From the NCBI GenBank assembly GCA_024403035.1, contig JAKSSP010000001.1, forward strand, positions 1 through 64,000: DNA of 64,000 nt, in the 5' to 3' direction. Within the stretch, counting starts at the first letter, position 1; each line of letters opens with the position of its first letter. Both the position numbers and the translations under genes were made by a program. Under the pieces are notes generated by a model, which saw only the letters and a list, made by a program, of their open reading frames with translations, was not told the DNA's origin and did not search any database. This DNA comes from Mogibacterium sp. Its GTDB lineage: Bacteria > Bacillota > Clostridia > Peptostreptococcales > Anaerovoracaceae. Below, piece by piece: positions 15,762 to 27,417 of the stretch.

Positions 15762-15781
15762 TCAAAACTGTACAGTTTTGA
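15762..15781. promoter_or_regulatory. Perfect 20-bp palindrome upstream of comEC
   Basis: TCAAAACTGTACAGTTTTGA is a fully symmetrical 20-mer. Its right end runs into TTGACA (15778-15783), a perfect -35 hexamer on the plus strand. A bound protein would cover the -35 of a promoter reading into comEC. A clear -10 at the right spacing is not seen (atgaat at 16-nt spacing is the nearest). Operator function is inferred. Confidence 0.55.
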
Positions 15782-15822
15782 CACGAACTTATCAATAGAA
15801 TGAATGGCGGGGGATTCCTGCC

Positions 15823-18162
15823 ATGATCAGAAGAAAACTAGCGGCATATACGATATTATTCATAGCCGGGACCGCTGCCGGTTATTTCATGTCAGACCGA
15901 TCCAGGCCGGTCGAGGCGGCCGGATTTGCGGCATCCGTAATGATCAGCATCATGCTTACCGGAAACGATGATGAAAACAGTGCTGACATTTATAGAGATC
16001 GGATTTGGAAAGACACAAGGATCATATTCGCAATGCTATTCATCTGCGGATTCTTCCTGTTCTCAATACGCTCCATATCTTACGAAAGAACAGCAATCAG
16101 AGCGCTTGAAAACTCAGAGATAAGCGGAAGGGTGATGACAGCGGAAATAAAAGACGAAGACCTGATAATGCTGATAAGGATGACAGGAGACGGACCGCCA
16201 AAGGTCAGGGTCACTATCAGGGGATGCGGTGTCACAAAACCATTTGAGATCATCGGAGCGGTAATTGAAGCAGTTGGAGAATACAATGAAATAATGCCGG
16301 CGGACGACCCGGGATGTTTTGATTACAGGCTATATATGCGGAGCAAAGGTGTATGTGTTTCTTTTAAAGCGTACAGCTTTGAGATAACTGATGAGGGAAG
16401 ATCGGTACCGGTCCGGGTAAGAAGACATCTTTACAGGTCAAGAGAGGATTTCATCAGCAGATTTGATGGAGAGACCGCCGCGTTCATACGTGGGATCATA
16501 TTCGGCGATAAGTCAGAGATAGACGAAGATACTGTCAGAGAATTCAACGAAAACTCGACCGGTCATATCCTGGCCGTAAGCGGATTGCATATAGGATTTC
16601 TGTACGGGCTTCTCCGGATACTTACCGGACGACGCAGGAACAAGGCGGTCTCTGCGCTTATCATAGCGATCCTTATCATGTATGGGGAGATGACGATGTG
16701 GAGTCCGGCAACTGTAAGAGCGATAATTGTCATGAGCATAAGCCTTTTGTCTCTCCACTTCGAAAGACAAGCCGATCTGCTGTCATCGGTCAGCCTTGCT
16801 GCGTTTCTGATACTCCTTAAGGAACCGTATATGTTGTTCAATGCAGGTTTCCAGCTGTCTTTCATGGCCATGTGCGGCATAGCATTCTTTACTAAACCCA
16901 TTTCGCACTTTTCAGGGGAAACTTTAGGAGTCATGCTGGCCGTCCAGATGGGAACTCTTCCTTTGACAGCGTATTCATTTCACAGATTCAATCCTCTTTC
17001 AATGCTGATCAATGTACCGGTAATACTTCTTGCTTCTGTCATGGTACCGTTCTGTATCATGATGCTTATAACAGAAACGGTATTTGGCGGTATACCGCAT
17101 TTAGCTGAAGACTTCATAGAACTTATCACATATTCTGTTGTCAGACTTAATGATCTGCTGAACTTCAACGGAGGCTTTGCGATCAAAGCTGCCGGCTTGG
17201 GAGGCGCTGCGGTCATCGCCGCATATCTCATAATGCTTGGCGGGACATCCGAATGGGTGAGAGTAACGCTCATAAGAGATAAACCTCTCATAGTACTGAA
17301 GGCGGCAGCCATGCTGTTTTTGCCTGTGGTAATGCTGGGAGCCTGCCTTTATGACGGGTTTTCTAACGATGAGATAGTGTTCGTAGCTGTAGGACAGGGG
17401 GACTGCGTGCATATCAGGGCGGAGGGGCGTGATATCCTGATAGACGGCGGAGGAAGTGATGTATATAACGTGGGAGAGAAGATACTCATGCCTTATCTTC
17501 TTCATGAGGGAGTATATAAAGTTGACATGGCGCTTCTCACACATCTTCATGCCGATCATTACAAAGGCATAAGCGAGCTTGCCTCGGAATATCCGGTAGG
17601 CGTTCTGGGAATTCCTGTAGATTACAGGGAAAGCCCTGACAATAAGAGTAAACTTACGGCTGACACGAAACAGATCATATATATCAATCCGGATACAAGG
17701 ATAGACATAGCTGATGAGGTCTACGTTGAACCCATATGGCCTGTGACCGTTTCCGATGAACCGTTCAGCACCGATGATTCAAATGAGCATAACACTGTAT
17801 ATATGATCCACTACAAAGGTATCAAAGTGATGGTGACAGGTGATTTACTTGAAGAAGACGAGCTCCAAATGGTCGAATATTATGAAGGGACGGACACGCT
17901 CAAATGCGATGTGCTTAAAGTAGCACATCACGGAAGCAGAACAAGTTCGAGCGAGACTTTCCTTGATGCGGCATCACCGTCTGTTGCAGTTATACAGGCC
18001 GGCCGCAACAATTTCTATGGGCACCCTCATGCGCAGACTCTGGAAAGACTTGAAAAGCGAGGTATCAGAGTATGCAGGACAGATCTCAATGGTGCTGTTG
18101 GGCTGGATATACGGCATGGCCGCATATATGTAGAGCTTTTTCATCCGGAAGAGCATTCATGA
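15823..18162 (+). CDS. comEC: ComEC/Rec2-type DNA uptake channel protein
   Basis: A 779-residue polytopic membrane protein that conducts transforming DNA across the membrane. The N-terminal region contains membrane helices and a DUF4131-type OB domain. The central competence domain starts at GIIFGDKSEI and includes STGHILAVSGLHIGFLYG. The C-terminal metallo-beta-lactamase-like domain has TGD and HLHADHYKG and ends with the second metal site KVAHHGSR. It is full-length and intact. SD is ggcggggga. It precedes holA, as in B. subtilis. Confidence 0.94.
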   Translation: MIRRKLAAYTILFIAGTAAGYFMSDRSRPVEAAGFAASVMISIMLTGNDDENSADIYRDRIWKDTRIIFAMLFICGFFLFSIRSISYERTAIRALENSEISGRVMTAEIKDEDLIMLIRMTGDGPPKVRVTIRGCGVTKPFEIIGAVIEAVGEYNEIMPADDPGCFDYRLYMRSKGVCVSFKAYSFEITDEGRSVPVRVRRHLYRSREDFISRFDGETAAFIRGIIFGDKSEIDEDTVREFNENSTGHILAVSGLHIGFLYGLLRILTGRRRNKAVSALIIAILIMYGEMTMWSPATVRAIIVMSISLLSLHFERQADLLSSVSLAAFLILLKEPYMLFNAGFQLSFMAMCGIAFFTKPISHFSGETLGVMLAVQMGTLPLTAYSFHRFNPLSMLINVPVILLASVMVPFCIMMLITETVFGGIPHLAEDFIELITYSVVRLNDLLNFNGGFAIKAAGLGGAAVIAAYLIMLGGTSEWVRVTLIRDKPLIVLKAAAMLFLPVVMLGACLYDGFSNDEIVFVAVGQGDCVHIRAEGRDILIDGGGSDVYNVGEKILMPYLLHEGVYKVDMALLTHLHADHYKGISELASEYPVGVLGIPVDYRESPDNKSKLTADTKQIIYINPDTRIDIADEVYVEPIWPVTVSDEPFSTDDSNEHNTVYMIHYKGIKVMVTGDLLEEDELQMVEYYEGTDTLKCDVLKVAHHGSRTSSSETFLDAASPSVAVIQAGRNNFYGHPHAQTLERLEKRGIRVCRTDLNGAVGLDIRHGRIYVELFHPEEHS

Positions 18163-18184
18163 GAGACCAAAAAAATGTTAGAAT
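18156..18184 (+). promoter_or_regulatory. Candidate promoter for a leaderless holA transcript
   Basis: -35 TTCATG (18156-18161), 17-nt spacer, -10 TAGAAT (18179-18184). The predicted start site, about 7 nt downstream, coincides with the ATG at 18191, and no Shine-Dalgarno lies between. Confidence 0.45.
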
Positions 18185-18190
18185 ACTGAC

Positions 18191-19213
18191 ATGGCATACA
18201 GAGATTTCGCTAACGACAAGAATAAGGGCATACTAAGGGACGTTCTGCTCTTTTACGGAGCAGAGGACTTCCTTATGGAATGGGCCGCTGAGAGCATCAT
18301 TACGGAATACGTGGACGAGGATTCAAGGTATCTCGATGTCATACGCCTTGAAGGCGATAATGTGACCGCTGCCGATATAATGGCGGAGGCAAGGGCTTAT
18401 TCGATGTTCTCGGATAAAAGAGTGGTCATAGTAAGGAATTACCAACCGCTGTATAAGGGAGTGTCGGACATCCATGGAGATGATCTTCTCACTTTCGCGG
18501 CAGCTCCGCAGGATCAATCCGTGGTGATTTTCATCGTTGACAGCCGTAATCCCGATCTTTCGGCTTACGGAGAGAAGCTGGCCAAGACATGCGGAGCGTA
18601 TGAGTTTGCAAGACTGGACAAAGCCGATCTCAAAGCATTCATAATCAAACGTGTCCATAACGCGGGAAAGATGATATCACGCCGCAGCCTGGAGCATATA
18701 ATGGATGTATCCGGGTATTACAACAAGGGAAGCGGCTACGATCTCGCTCAGCTGGACAGGGATATCTCCAAGATAGTAAAAGCATGCGAAGGCGATGATA
18801 TAAGCGAGGGCCTCATAGAAGAGATCATGATCGGCGACAGCGACAGATTTGTTTTCAATCTTGTTGACGCGCTGGTAGCCGGCGACAGGGGAAAAGCCCT
18901 GGATATAGCTGAGGCAATAATAAGGGATGAAGACGGGGCCATGGCCGTGCTTGCTCTGCTGACAAAGCAGTTTGAGATAATGTACGACTCCCTGGAGCTT
19001 TCCGAGCAGGGTTACAGCATCGCACAGATGGCCAAAAAAACAGGTATCAATGAGTACAGGTTCAAGAAAGCCTTCACTGCAGCCGGCAGATACAGCAGAT
19101 CACGCATTAAGAGGATCCTCAAGGATATCTATAACGTTGACAGGGACATAAAAAGAGGCGATATCGATAAAGATGTCGCCCTGGAATTAATAGCCATATC
19201 GGCCTGCCCGTAA
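18191..19213 (+). CDS. holA: DNA polymerase III delta subunit
   Basis: A 340-residue clamp-loader subunit that opens the sliding clamp. The family pattern is visible: LLFYGAEDFLMEWA near the N-terminus, the EGDNVTAADIMAEARAYSMF and KRVVIVRNYQPLY blocks, and a C-terminal collar domain with LALLTKQFEIMYD. It follows comEC by 28 nt. There is no visible SD; a -10-like TAGAAT ends 6 nt before the ATG, so its own transcript may be leaderless. Confidence 0.92.
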   Translation: MAYRDFANDKNKGILRDVLLFYGAEDFLMEWAAESIITEYVDEDSRYLDVIRLEGDNVTAADIMAEARAYSMFSDKRVVIVRNYQPLYKGVSDIHGDDLLTFAAAPQDQSVVIFIVDSRNPDLSAYGEKLAKTCGAYEFARLDKADLKAFIIKRVHNAGKMISRRSLEHIMDVSGYYNKGSGYDLAQLDRDISKIVKACEGDDISEGLIEEIMIGDSDRFVFNLVDALVAGDRGKALDIAEAIIRDEDGAMAVLALLTKQFEIMYDSLELSEQGYSIAQMAKKTGINEYRFKKAFTAAGRYSRSRIKRILKDIYNVDRDIKRGDIDKDVALELIAISACP

Positions 19214-19230
19214 AAGGGCAGGTATTTTTT
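19203..19230 (+). terminator. Terminator overlapping the holA stop codon
   Basis: Stem CCTGCCC/GGGCAGG with the stop codon in the loop, followed by tattttttat. Confidence 0.85.
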
Positions 19231-19233
19231 ATA

Positions 19234-20865
19234 TTAACGCGTGGAATCGACCAGCTCACGTGCCGCCTGAAGAGCGTTTTCACTGTCAGAAGAGCCGCTG
19301 AACAGTGTAGCTATCATTCTGATCTTGGAATCATCATCCAGATGGTCGATGCTGGTGTAAGATTTGTCATTATCTATCGACTTGCTAATAAGATAATTAT
19401 CGTTACCATAAGCCGCTATCTGCGGCAGATGAGTCACAGAGATGATCTGCCTGTGTCCGGCGATCTCACTAAGCTTTTTACCTACGACCAGAGCTGTCCT
19501 GCCGCTGATCCCGGTATCTATTTCATCGAATATCATAGTCTCAACATTATCTGTTTCGCCGATTATACGCTTGAAGGCCAGCATTATCCTGGATATCTCA
19601 CCACCTGACGCTATTTTTGTGAGAGGCATCAGAGGATCTCCCGGATTCGTCGAGATGAGGAATTCAACCTTGTCGAAGCCGAGAGGACCTATCTCATCGA
19701 GTCTGCTGATATCTATCCTGAAGCCTGTGTTGGCGAATTCAAGATCTCCGAGTTCCTTTATTATTGCGGATTCCAGCCTTGAGGCGACTATATGCCTTAG
19801 TTCGCTCACGTGTGAAGCCTGATCTTCCAAAACGGCATATGCCTTATGAGCAGCCTCGGCAAGATGTTTTTTTTCGCTGTCGAAGTTCTGCATTATATTG
19901 AGCTTGGCGCCCAGTTCATCCCTGAAGGCCAGTATCTCATCAATGCTCTTTCTGTACTTGCGTTTGGCATCTTCTATGACCGCCAGCCTTCCTGAGACTT
20001 CGTCCATGTCAGCCTCGGAGAAGTTAAGAGAGGATAGAATATCCCTAAGTCCCGAAGCCACATCATCAAGAGCATAGTATGCGTCATATGACTGGGATGC
20101 CATTGAAGATATCTGTTCGCTGTAGCTGCCGGCATCCGAGAGATCGGAAGCGGCGCGGCTGAGTTCTTCGAGCACGGAAGGGTTGCCGTCACTGTCAGAA
20201 CCCTGAAGAGTGTCATAAGCGGAGCGTACGCTTTGATAGATCTTAGAGCTGTTCTTCATCATGGCGAGGCGCTCCATAAGCTCATCATCTTCACCGGGAT
20301 AAAGTCCGAGGTCATTGATATATTTATATTCAAAACTGTAATAGTCCTTCTGCTGAACGGCATTTGCTTCAGCTTTTAAAAGGTCTTCATATTCTTTCTG
20401 AGCAGATTTGTATTCATCATACAGCGAGCGGAGCTTTTCAAGCTCAGGCGATAGGGCTTCGCTTCGATATCTGTCTGTGATGCGGATGTGGTTCTCCGGA
20501 TCGAGTATCTGCTGGTTGTCATACTGTCCGTGGATATCTACCCAGTCGCGGCAGAAGTCCCTGATCTGACCCAGCGTCACAAGTTCGCCGTTCAGTTTGG
20601 ATACAGACTTTCCGCCCGCCATTATCTCACGCGAAAGAACGACATCCTGGCCGGCTTTGGTACCTGCTATCTGTATGGATGCCTTGTCTGATCCTGTCCT
20701 GACCATCGAAGTATCGGCTCTGTCACCTAAAACTGTGCTTACGGCCGTAACAAGTACTGACTTGCCGGCGCCGGTCTCACCGGTGATGATATTGAGGCCG
20801 CTTCCTAGATCGAAGGACAGATGCTCTATAGTTGCGAAATTGTCTATAACTATACGGTCTAACAT
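19234..20865 (-). CDS. recN: DNA repair protein RecN
   Basis: A 543-residue SMC-like ATPase that gathers broken DNA ends. Walker A is GETGAGKSVL near residue 34, followed by a long coiled-coil middle region. The signature LTKIASGGEISRIMLAFK and Walker B MIFDEIDTGISG are at the C-terminal ATPase half. It is slightly shorter than the usual 550-565. It lies 9 nt downstream of argR, the typical argR-recN pair of Bacillota, and faces holA. Confidence 0.95.
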   Translation of the reverse strand: MLDRIVIDNFATIEHLSFDLGSGLNIITGETGAGKSVLVTAVSTVLGDRADTSMVRTGSDKASIQIAGTKAGQDVVLSREIMAGGKSVSKLNGELVTLGQIRDFCRDWVDIHGQYDNQQILDPENHIRITDRYRSEALSPELEKLRSLYDEYKSAQKEYEDLLKAEANAVQQKDYYSFEYKYINDLGLYPGEDDELMERLAMMKNSSKIYQSVRSAYDTLQGSDSDGNPSVLEELSRAASDLSDAGSYSEQISSMASQSYDAYYALDDVASGLRDILSSLNFSEADMDEVSGRLAVIEDAKRKYRKSIDEILAFRDELGAKLNIMQNFDSEKKHLAEAAHKAYAVLEDQASHVSELRHIVASRLESAIIKELGDLEFANTGFRIDISRLDEIGPLGFDKVEFLISTNPGDPLMPLTKIASGGEISRIMLAFKRIIGETDNVETMIFDEIDTGISGRTALVVGKKLSEIAGHRQIISVTHLPQIAAYGNDNYLISKSIDNDKSYTSIDHLDDDSKIRMIATLFSGSSDSENALQAARELVDSTR

Positions 20866-20874
20866 ATTCTTATT

Positions 20875-21339
20875 TCAGTCCAATTCTTTCGATTCCAGAA
20901 CCCTGTCAAGTTCAGATGTGATGTACGGCACATTTTCATTGCTGTCGACAACGATAAGAAGGGTATTATCGCCGCTTACTGAACCGACTAGGTGCTCAAG
21001 GCTAAGAGTGTCGATAGCTTCACCGGCAGCGCCTGCACATCCCGGCAGCGTCTTGACGACTATAAGGTTCTGAGCGCAAGAGTAAGAAAGGGTAGTCTCT
21101 CTGAATATCTTGATGAAACGGTCTGAGATAGGACGGTCATCATAGTTGCCGGCAAAATATCTGTACTTGCCGTCTTTTCCCTGTCTTTTTACAAGCTGCA
21201 GCTCGCGTATGTCCCTGGAAACAGTTGCCTGTGTAACGCTGTATCCGGCTGCTCTGAGCAGATTGAGCAGCTGATCCTGAGTCTCAACTTCGTTGGTCCT
21301 TATGATCTCAAGTATCTTGTTTTGTCTCGATAATCTCAT
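20875..21339 (-). CDS. argR: Arginine repressor ArgR
   Basis: A 154-residue arginine-responsive regulator. The N-terminal winged HTH is RQNKILEIIRTNEVETQDQL through TQATVSRDIRELQLVK. The C-terminal hexamerisation and arginine-binding domain has PGCAGAAGEAIDTL and GDNTLLIVV. I use the ATG at 21339, which has ggagg 8 nt upstream; a longer in-frame extension has no support. A near-consensus ARG box covers its -35 region, which implies autoregulation. It is cotranscribed with recN. Confidence 0.94.
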   Translation of the reverse strand: MRLSRQNKILEIIRTNEVETQDQLLNLLRAAGYSVTQATVSRDIRELQLVKRQGKDGKYRYFAGNYDDRPISDRFIKIFRETTLSYSCAQNLIVVKTLPGCAGAAGEAIDTLSLEHLVGSVSGDNTLLIVVDSNENVPYITSELDRVLESKELD

Positions 21340-21379
21340 TGTATGCCTCCGCATCCTTTCGATAATTATATACATGTTT

Positions 21380-21420
21380 ATTGTAGCATAAAAATACGAA
21401 GTCATGAATAAAAACCAAAA
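21380..21420 (-). promoter_or_regulatory. argR promoter with ARG box
   Basis: On the minus strand, -35 TTCATG (21408-21403) and -10 TACAAT (21385-21380) are 17 nt apart. The plus-strand sequence CATGAATAAAAACCAAAA (21403-21420) matches the B. subtilis ARG box consensus CATGAATAAAAATKCAAK at 14 of 18 positions, including the first 12. It overlaps the -35. Confidence 0.65.
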
Positions 21421-21539
21421 TGAGTGACACAAATGCAGGATAAAGGTCAGATGCTGCCTGATAAAGCGCGGTCTTTGTTTGAACTTCCGTATAAAGGACA
21501 ATGGAAGGGGAACAGCAAAAAAAGAACAAATAACGAACA

Positions 21540-21568
21540 TAGACAATAGACAGCATAAATGGTAAAAT
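21540..21568 (+). promoter_or_regulatory. Candidate promoter for a leaderless ruvC transcript
   Basis: -35 TAGACA (21540-21545), 17-nt spacer, -10 TAAAAT (21563-21568). Transcription would begin at or one base before the ruvC ATG (21576). No Shine-Dalgarno is present upstream of that ATG. Confidence 0.55.
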
Positions 21569-21575
21569 CCAGTAC

Positions 21576-22064
21576 ATGAGGATACTTGGAATAGACCCTG
21601 GTTATGCCATCATGGGTTACGGTATAGTCGAATACAAAGGCAGCAAGTTCACTCCTGTCGCATACGGTTCCATAACGACCGATGCGCACACCCCGAACGA
21701 GCAGAGGCTGATGATACTCTACGATGAGCTGACCCGCATTATCAGGGAGTACGAGCCGGAAGAAGCCTCCGTGGAAGAGCTTTTTTACAACACCAACGCC
21801 ACAACTGCGATTATGGTTGGAGAAGCCAGAGGCACGGCTCTTCTGGCATGCGCAAAGGCAGGTCTGAGCATTTCCGAGTATACTCCGCTTCAGATCAAAT
21901 CATCGCTGACGGGATATGGACGGGCTGACAAGAAACAGGTACAGGCGATGGTCAAGATGATACTCAATCTGTCTGAAGTTCCTAAGCCTGACGACACGGC
22001 TGACGCTCTCGCGGCAGCCATCTGCCATGCGCATCATGCTGGCGGACGCATGCCGAGACTATGA
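21576..22064 (+). CDS. ruvC: Holliday junction resolvase RuvC
   Basis: A 162-residue endonuclease that cuts Holliday junctions with RuvAB. The catalytic acids are visible: Asp in MRILGIDPG (residue 7), Glu in EEASVEELFY and the C-terminal DDTADALAAAICH. Family length is normal. First gene of ruvC-ruvA-ruvB-queA-tgt. It lacks an SD and sits directly downstream of a -10 box, so it is probably translated from a leaderless mRNA. Confidence 0.95.
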   Translation: MRILGIDPGYAIMGYGIVEYKGSKFTPVAYGSITTDAHTPNEQRLMILYDELTRIIREYEPEEASVEELFYNTNATTAIMVGEARGTALLACAKAGLSISEYTPLQIKSSLTGYGRADKKQVQAMVKMILNLSEVPKPDDTADALAAAICHAHHAGGRMPRL

Positions 22065-22095
22065 TCACAAGATCAGAAAAGAGGATAGAGGATAG

Positions 22096-22701
22096 ATGAT
22101 AAGATTTCTCAGAGGAGAATACCTATATTATGAATCAGGTGCCATAGTCCTTGAGACGCCTGCAGGAATAGGCTTCAGGATATTTATTTCCGACACCAGC
22201 AGCCTGCTTACCAAACGTGAAGGCGAAGAGATAGAGGTCTACACATACATGCAGGTAAAGGAAGACGGCATGGCTCTGTACGGATTCGCGGACACGGAAG
22301 GTCTGGCTCTTTTTGAACAGCTCATCACCGTAAAAGGCGTAGGACCTAAAGCCGGACTTGCCATCATGTCTACAGGCACTCCAAACCAGATAAAAAGCGT
22401 AATAGCGGCGGGAGACGCCGCTTCCATAGCGATGGCTCCGGGAATCGGAAAGAAGACTGCTGAGAGAGTTATACTCGAACTCAAGGACAAGGTATCCGCA
22501 TTGCCGTTCGAGGGAGCGGACATAAACGAAGGCTTTGCTCCTGCTGCGGCTCCTGGAAGCGGAGAACGAGGAGAGGCTGTCGTTGCTCTAACTACTCTGG
22601 GATACAGCAAGAGAGAGGCGGAGGCTGCTGTTGCGTCTGTGAAGGATGAAGGCTTGAGTGCTGAAGAATATGTAAAGAAATCGCTTAAATTCCTGCTATA
22701 A
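22096..22701 (+). CDS. ruvA: Holliday junction branch-migration protein RuvA
   Basis: A 201-residue junction-binding tetramer subunit. The N-terminal OB domain (MIRFLRGEYLYYE to about 62) is followed by two helix-hairpin-helix motifs (LITVKGVGPKAGLAI, APGIGKKTAERVILELKDK). A flexible linker and the RuvB-binding domain III (VVALTTLGYSKREAEAAV) follow. SD is gaggatag. Confidence 0.95.
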   Translation: MIRFLRGEYLYYESGAIVLETPAGIGFRIFISDTSSLLTKREGEEIEVYTYMQVKEDGMALYGFADTEGLALFEQLITVKGVGPKAGLAIMSTGTPNQIKSVIAAGDAASIAMAPGIGKKTAERVILELKDKVSALPFEGADINEGFAPAAAPGSGERGEAVVALTTLGYSKREAEAAVASVKDEGLSAEEYVKKSLKFLL

Positions 22702-22712
22702 GGTAAAGATAA

Positions 22713-23746
22713 ATGAACGAAAGAGTGACACAGACAAAAGCTGTTCCGTCTGAACTTGCGGGAGAGATGACACTCAGGCCACAGTACCTGAGCGAATACT
22801 GCGGTCAGACAGCTACAAAGGACAATCTGTCGATATACATCGAGGCAGCCAAAATGAGAGGCGAGCCTCTTGATCATGTGCTTTTCTACGGACCTCCGGG
22901 ACTTGGCAAGACAACGCTGGCGGGCATAATCGCCAACGAACTCGGCGTGGATATCAAGATCACGTCCGGACCGGCGATCGGAAGGGCGGGAGACCTTGCA
23001 GCCATACTTACAAATCTCAATGATAATGACGTCCTCTTCATCGATGAGATCCACAGACTCAACAGATCGGTAGAGGAAGTCCTTTATTCAGCCATGGAAG
23101 ATTATGTGCTGGATATAATCATAGGCAAGGGACCTGCAGCCAGATCCCTGCGCATAGATATCGCGAAGTTCACTCTCATAGGCGCCACCACAAGAGCCGG
23201 AAGCCTTTCGGGACCGCTCAGAGACAGGTTCGGTATCGTGGAGAAGTTCGAATTCTATACGCCTGCGGAGATCAAAGAGATACTCAGAAGGACCGCGAAC
23301 GTCCTTGAAACCACCATAGACGAGGCCTCGCTGGATGAGATCTCCAAACGTTCAAGAGGCACTCCGCGTATAGGCAACCGACTCATCAAGAGGGTCAGGG
23401 ATTTCTCTTCTGTCGAAGCTGACGGCGGAATCAATATCGATATCACAATGAGGGCGCTTGAGGCCCTCGGCGTGGATGAACTTGGCCTTGAAAAACTTGA
23501 CAGAGACATACTCAAAACCATCATCAAAAGCTTCAATGGCGGCCCTGTCGGTATAGAGACCATCGCATCCGCGATAGGAGAGGAAAGAGTCACGATAGAA
23601 GACGCCAATGAACCTTATCTTATACAGGCAGGTCTGCTCTACAGGACGCAGAAGGGCAGGATGGCTTCGCGCGCCGCTTATGAACACCTGGGACTGGCCG
23701 GGCTTTACAAGGAACCGGAGACAGAACAGCTCCGAATGGATATTGA

Positions 23747-23750
<4 letters not shown>
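22713..23750 (+). CDS. ruvB: Holliday junction branch-migration helicase RuvB
   Basis: A 345-residue AAA+ motor for branch migration. Walker A is [11 protein letters not shown], Walker B LFIDEIHR, sensor 1 LIGATTRAG, arginine finger GPLRDRFGI. The C-terminal winged helix ends with [23 protein letters not shown]. Its stop overlaps the queA ATG (ATGA). Confidence 0.96.
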
Positions 23751-26171
<2,421 letters not shown>

Positions 26172-26182
26172 GAAAGACAGCT

Positions 26183-27391
26183 ATGGACATAAACGAGACA
26201 AGAATAATTAATACGGACAAACTCTGTCCGGCGTCAGAGAATTGCGGCGGGTGTCTGTATCAGGGCGTTCCTTACGCTGAGCAGTACAGACAGAAAGACA
26301 AAGCTGTCAGGAGACTTCTGGCAAAACACGATATTGATGAAGAAGTCTATCTTGGCATGGAACCGGCCATTTGCACAGGCTCATACAGGAATAAGATGGA
26401 ATACACTTTCGGCGACCTCGAGAAGGGCGGCGAGCTTGAGCTCGGCATGCACTTCAGAGGCCGTTTTATGTCGATTTTAACGACCGATGAATGCCAGCTG
26501 GTTCCTGCTTCATTCAACACGATTCTTCGCTCTGTGCTTGAATTTTGCCGTCTCAGAGGGTACAGACCGTACCATCGCAAGACTCATGAGGGGCTGCTCA
26601 GGAATCTGGTACTCAGATGCGGCGTGAGGACAAGGGAGATACTTGTCAACATAGTCACTTCCAGCAGCATGGCCTTTGATGAAGAAGGCTTTAGGGAAAT
26701 GCTTCTCGGTCTGGATCTTGACATGGAGATAATCGGCATCCTGCACACGTTCAATGACAGCGTTGCCGATGCAGTCATAGACGAAAGCCATAAGATACTT
26801 TACGGACGTGACTACTACAACGAGGAAATACTTGGTCTGAAGTTCAAGGTCAAGGCGTTCGCTTTCTTCCAGACTAACATAGACGCAGTCGAAAGGCTGT
26901 ACTCAGACGTGCTCAAAGTCGTCCCTGATGTGTCCGGTAAAACCGTCTACGACCTGTACTGCGGCACAGGCACGATATCCCAGCTGATGGCTTCAGAAGC
27001 AAAGGACGTATATGGTATCGACATTGTGGAAGATTCGATCATCGCAGCACGTTCCAACACAGAACTCAATGGCATAACAAATTGCCATTACATCTGCGGC
27101 GATGTGAAGGAAAAGCTTGATGAGATACCGGAGAAACCTGATGTGATAGTTGTTGATCCGCCGAGAGCGGGGATACATGACAAGGCAGTCGCGATGCTCT
27201 GCAGATACGAGATAGATGAGATCGTATACGTAAGCTGCAATCCAAAGACTCTCTGCATCAATCTTGACAGTTTCCGTGCAAACGGCTATGAGATAAAGTC
27301 GATAAAGGCATATGACAATTTTCCTATGACCAAACATGTTGAATGCGTTTGCTTATTGTCTCTCGGATCATCAGCTGCTGCTCCCGCGTGA
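26183..27391 (+). CDS. rlmD: 23S rRNA (uracil-C5)-methyltransferase, RlmD/RlmCD family
   Basis: A 402-residue SAM-dependent RNA methyltransferase. The N-terminal iron-sulfur cysteines are in CPASENCGGCLYQ, with no TRAM domain before them. The SAM domain has DLYCGTGTISQLMA, VVDPPRAG and the catalytic Cys in YVSCNPKTL. The start is uncertain: ATG 26144 would add 13 residues (MEDPVTEE) but lies inside the previous gene; ATG 26183 is preferred. The family targets U1939 and/or U747 of 23S rRNA. Confidence 0.9.
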   Translation: MDINETRIINTDKLCPASENCGGCLYQGVPYAEQYRQKDKAVRRLLAKHDIDEEVYLGMEPAICTGSYRNKMEYTFGDLEKGGELELGMHFRGRFMSILTTDECQLVPASFNTILRSVLEFCRLRGYRPYHRKTHEGLLRNLVLRCGVRTREILVNIVTSSSMAFDEEGFREMLLGLDLDMEIIGILHTFNDSVADAVIDESHKILYGRDYYNEEILGLKFKVKAFAFFQTNIDAVERLYSDVLKVVPDVSGKTVYDLYCGTGTISQLMASEAKDVYGIDIVEDSIIAARSNTELNGITNCHYICGDVKEKLDEIPEKPDVIVVDPPRAGIHDKAVAMLCRYEIDEIVYVSCNPKTLCINLDSFRANGYEIKSIKAYDNFPMTKHVECVCLLSLGSSAAAPA

Positions 27392-27417
27392 TATGGCATA
27401 TGACAAAGGATAATGAT

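Noticed and set aside
22239..23054. Minus-strand frame of 271 codons opposite ruvA-ruvB
   Set aside because: Shadow of two well-supported genes.
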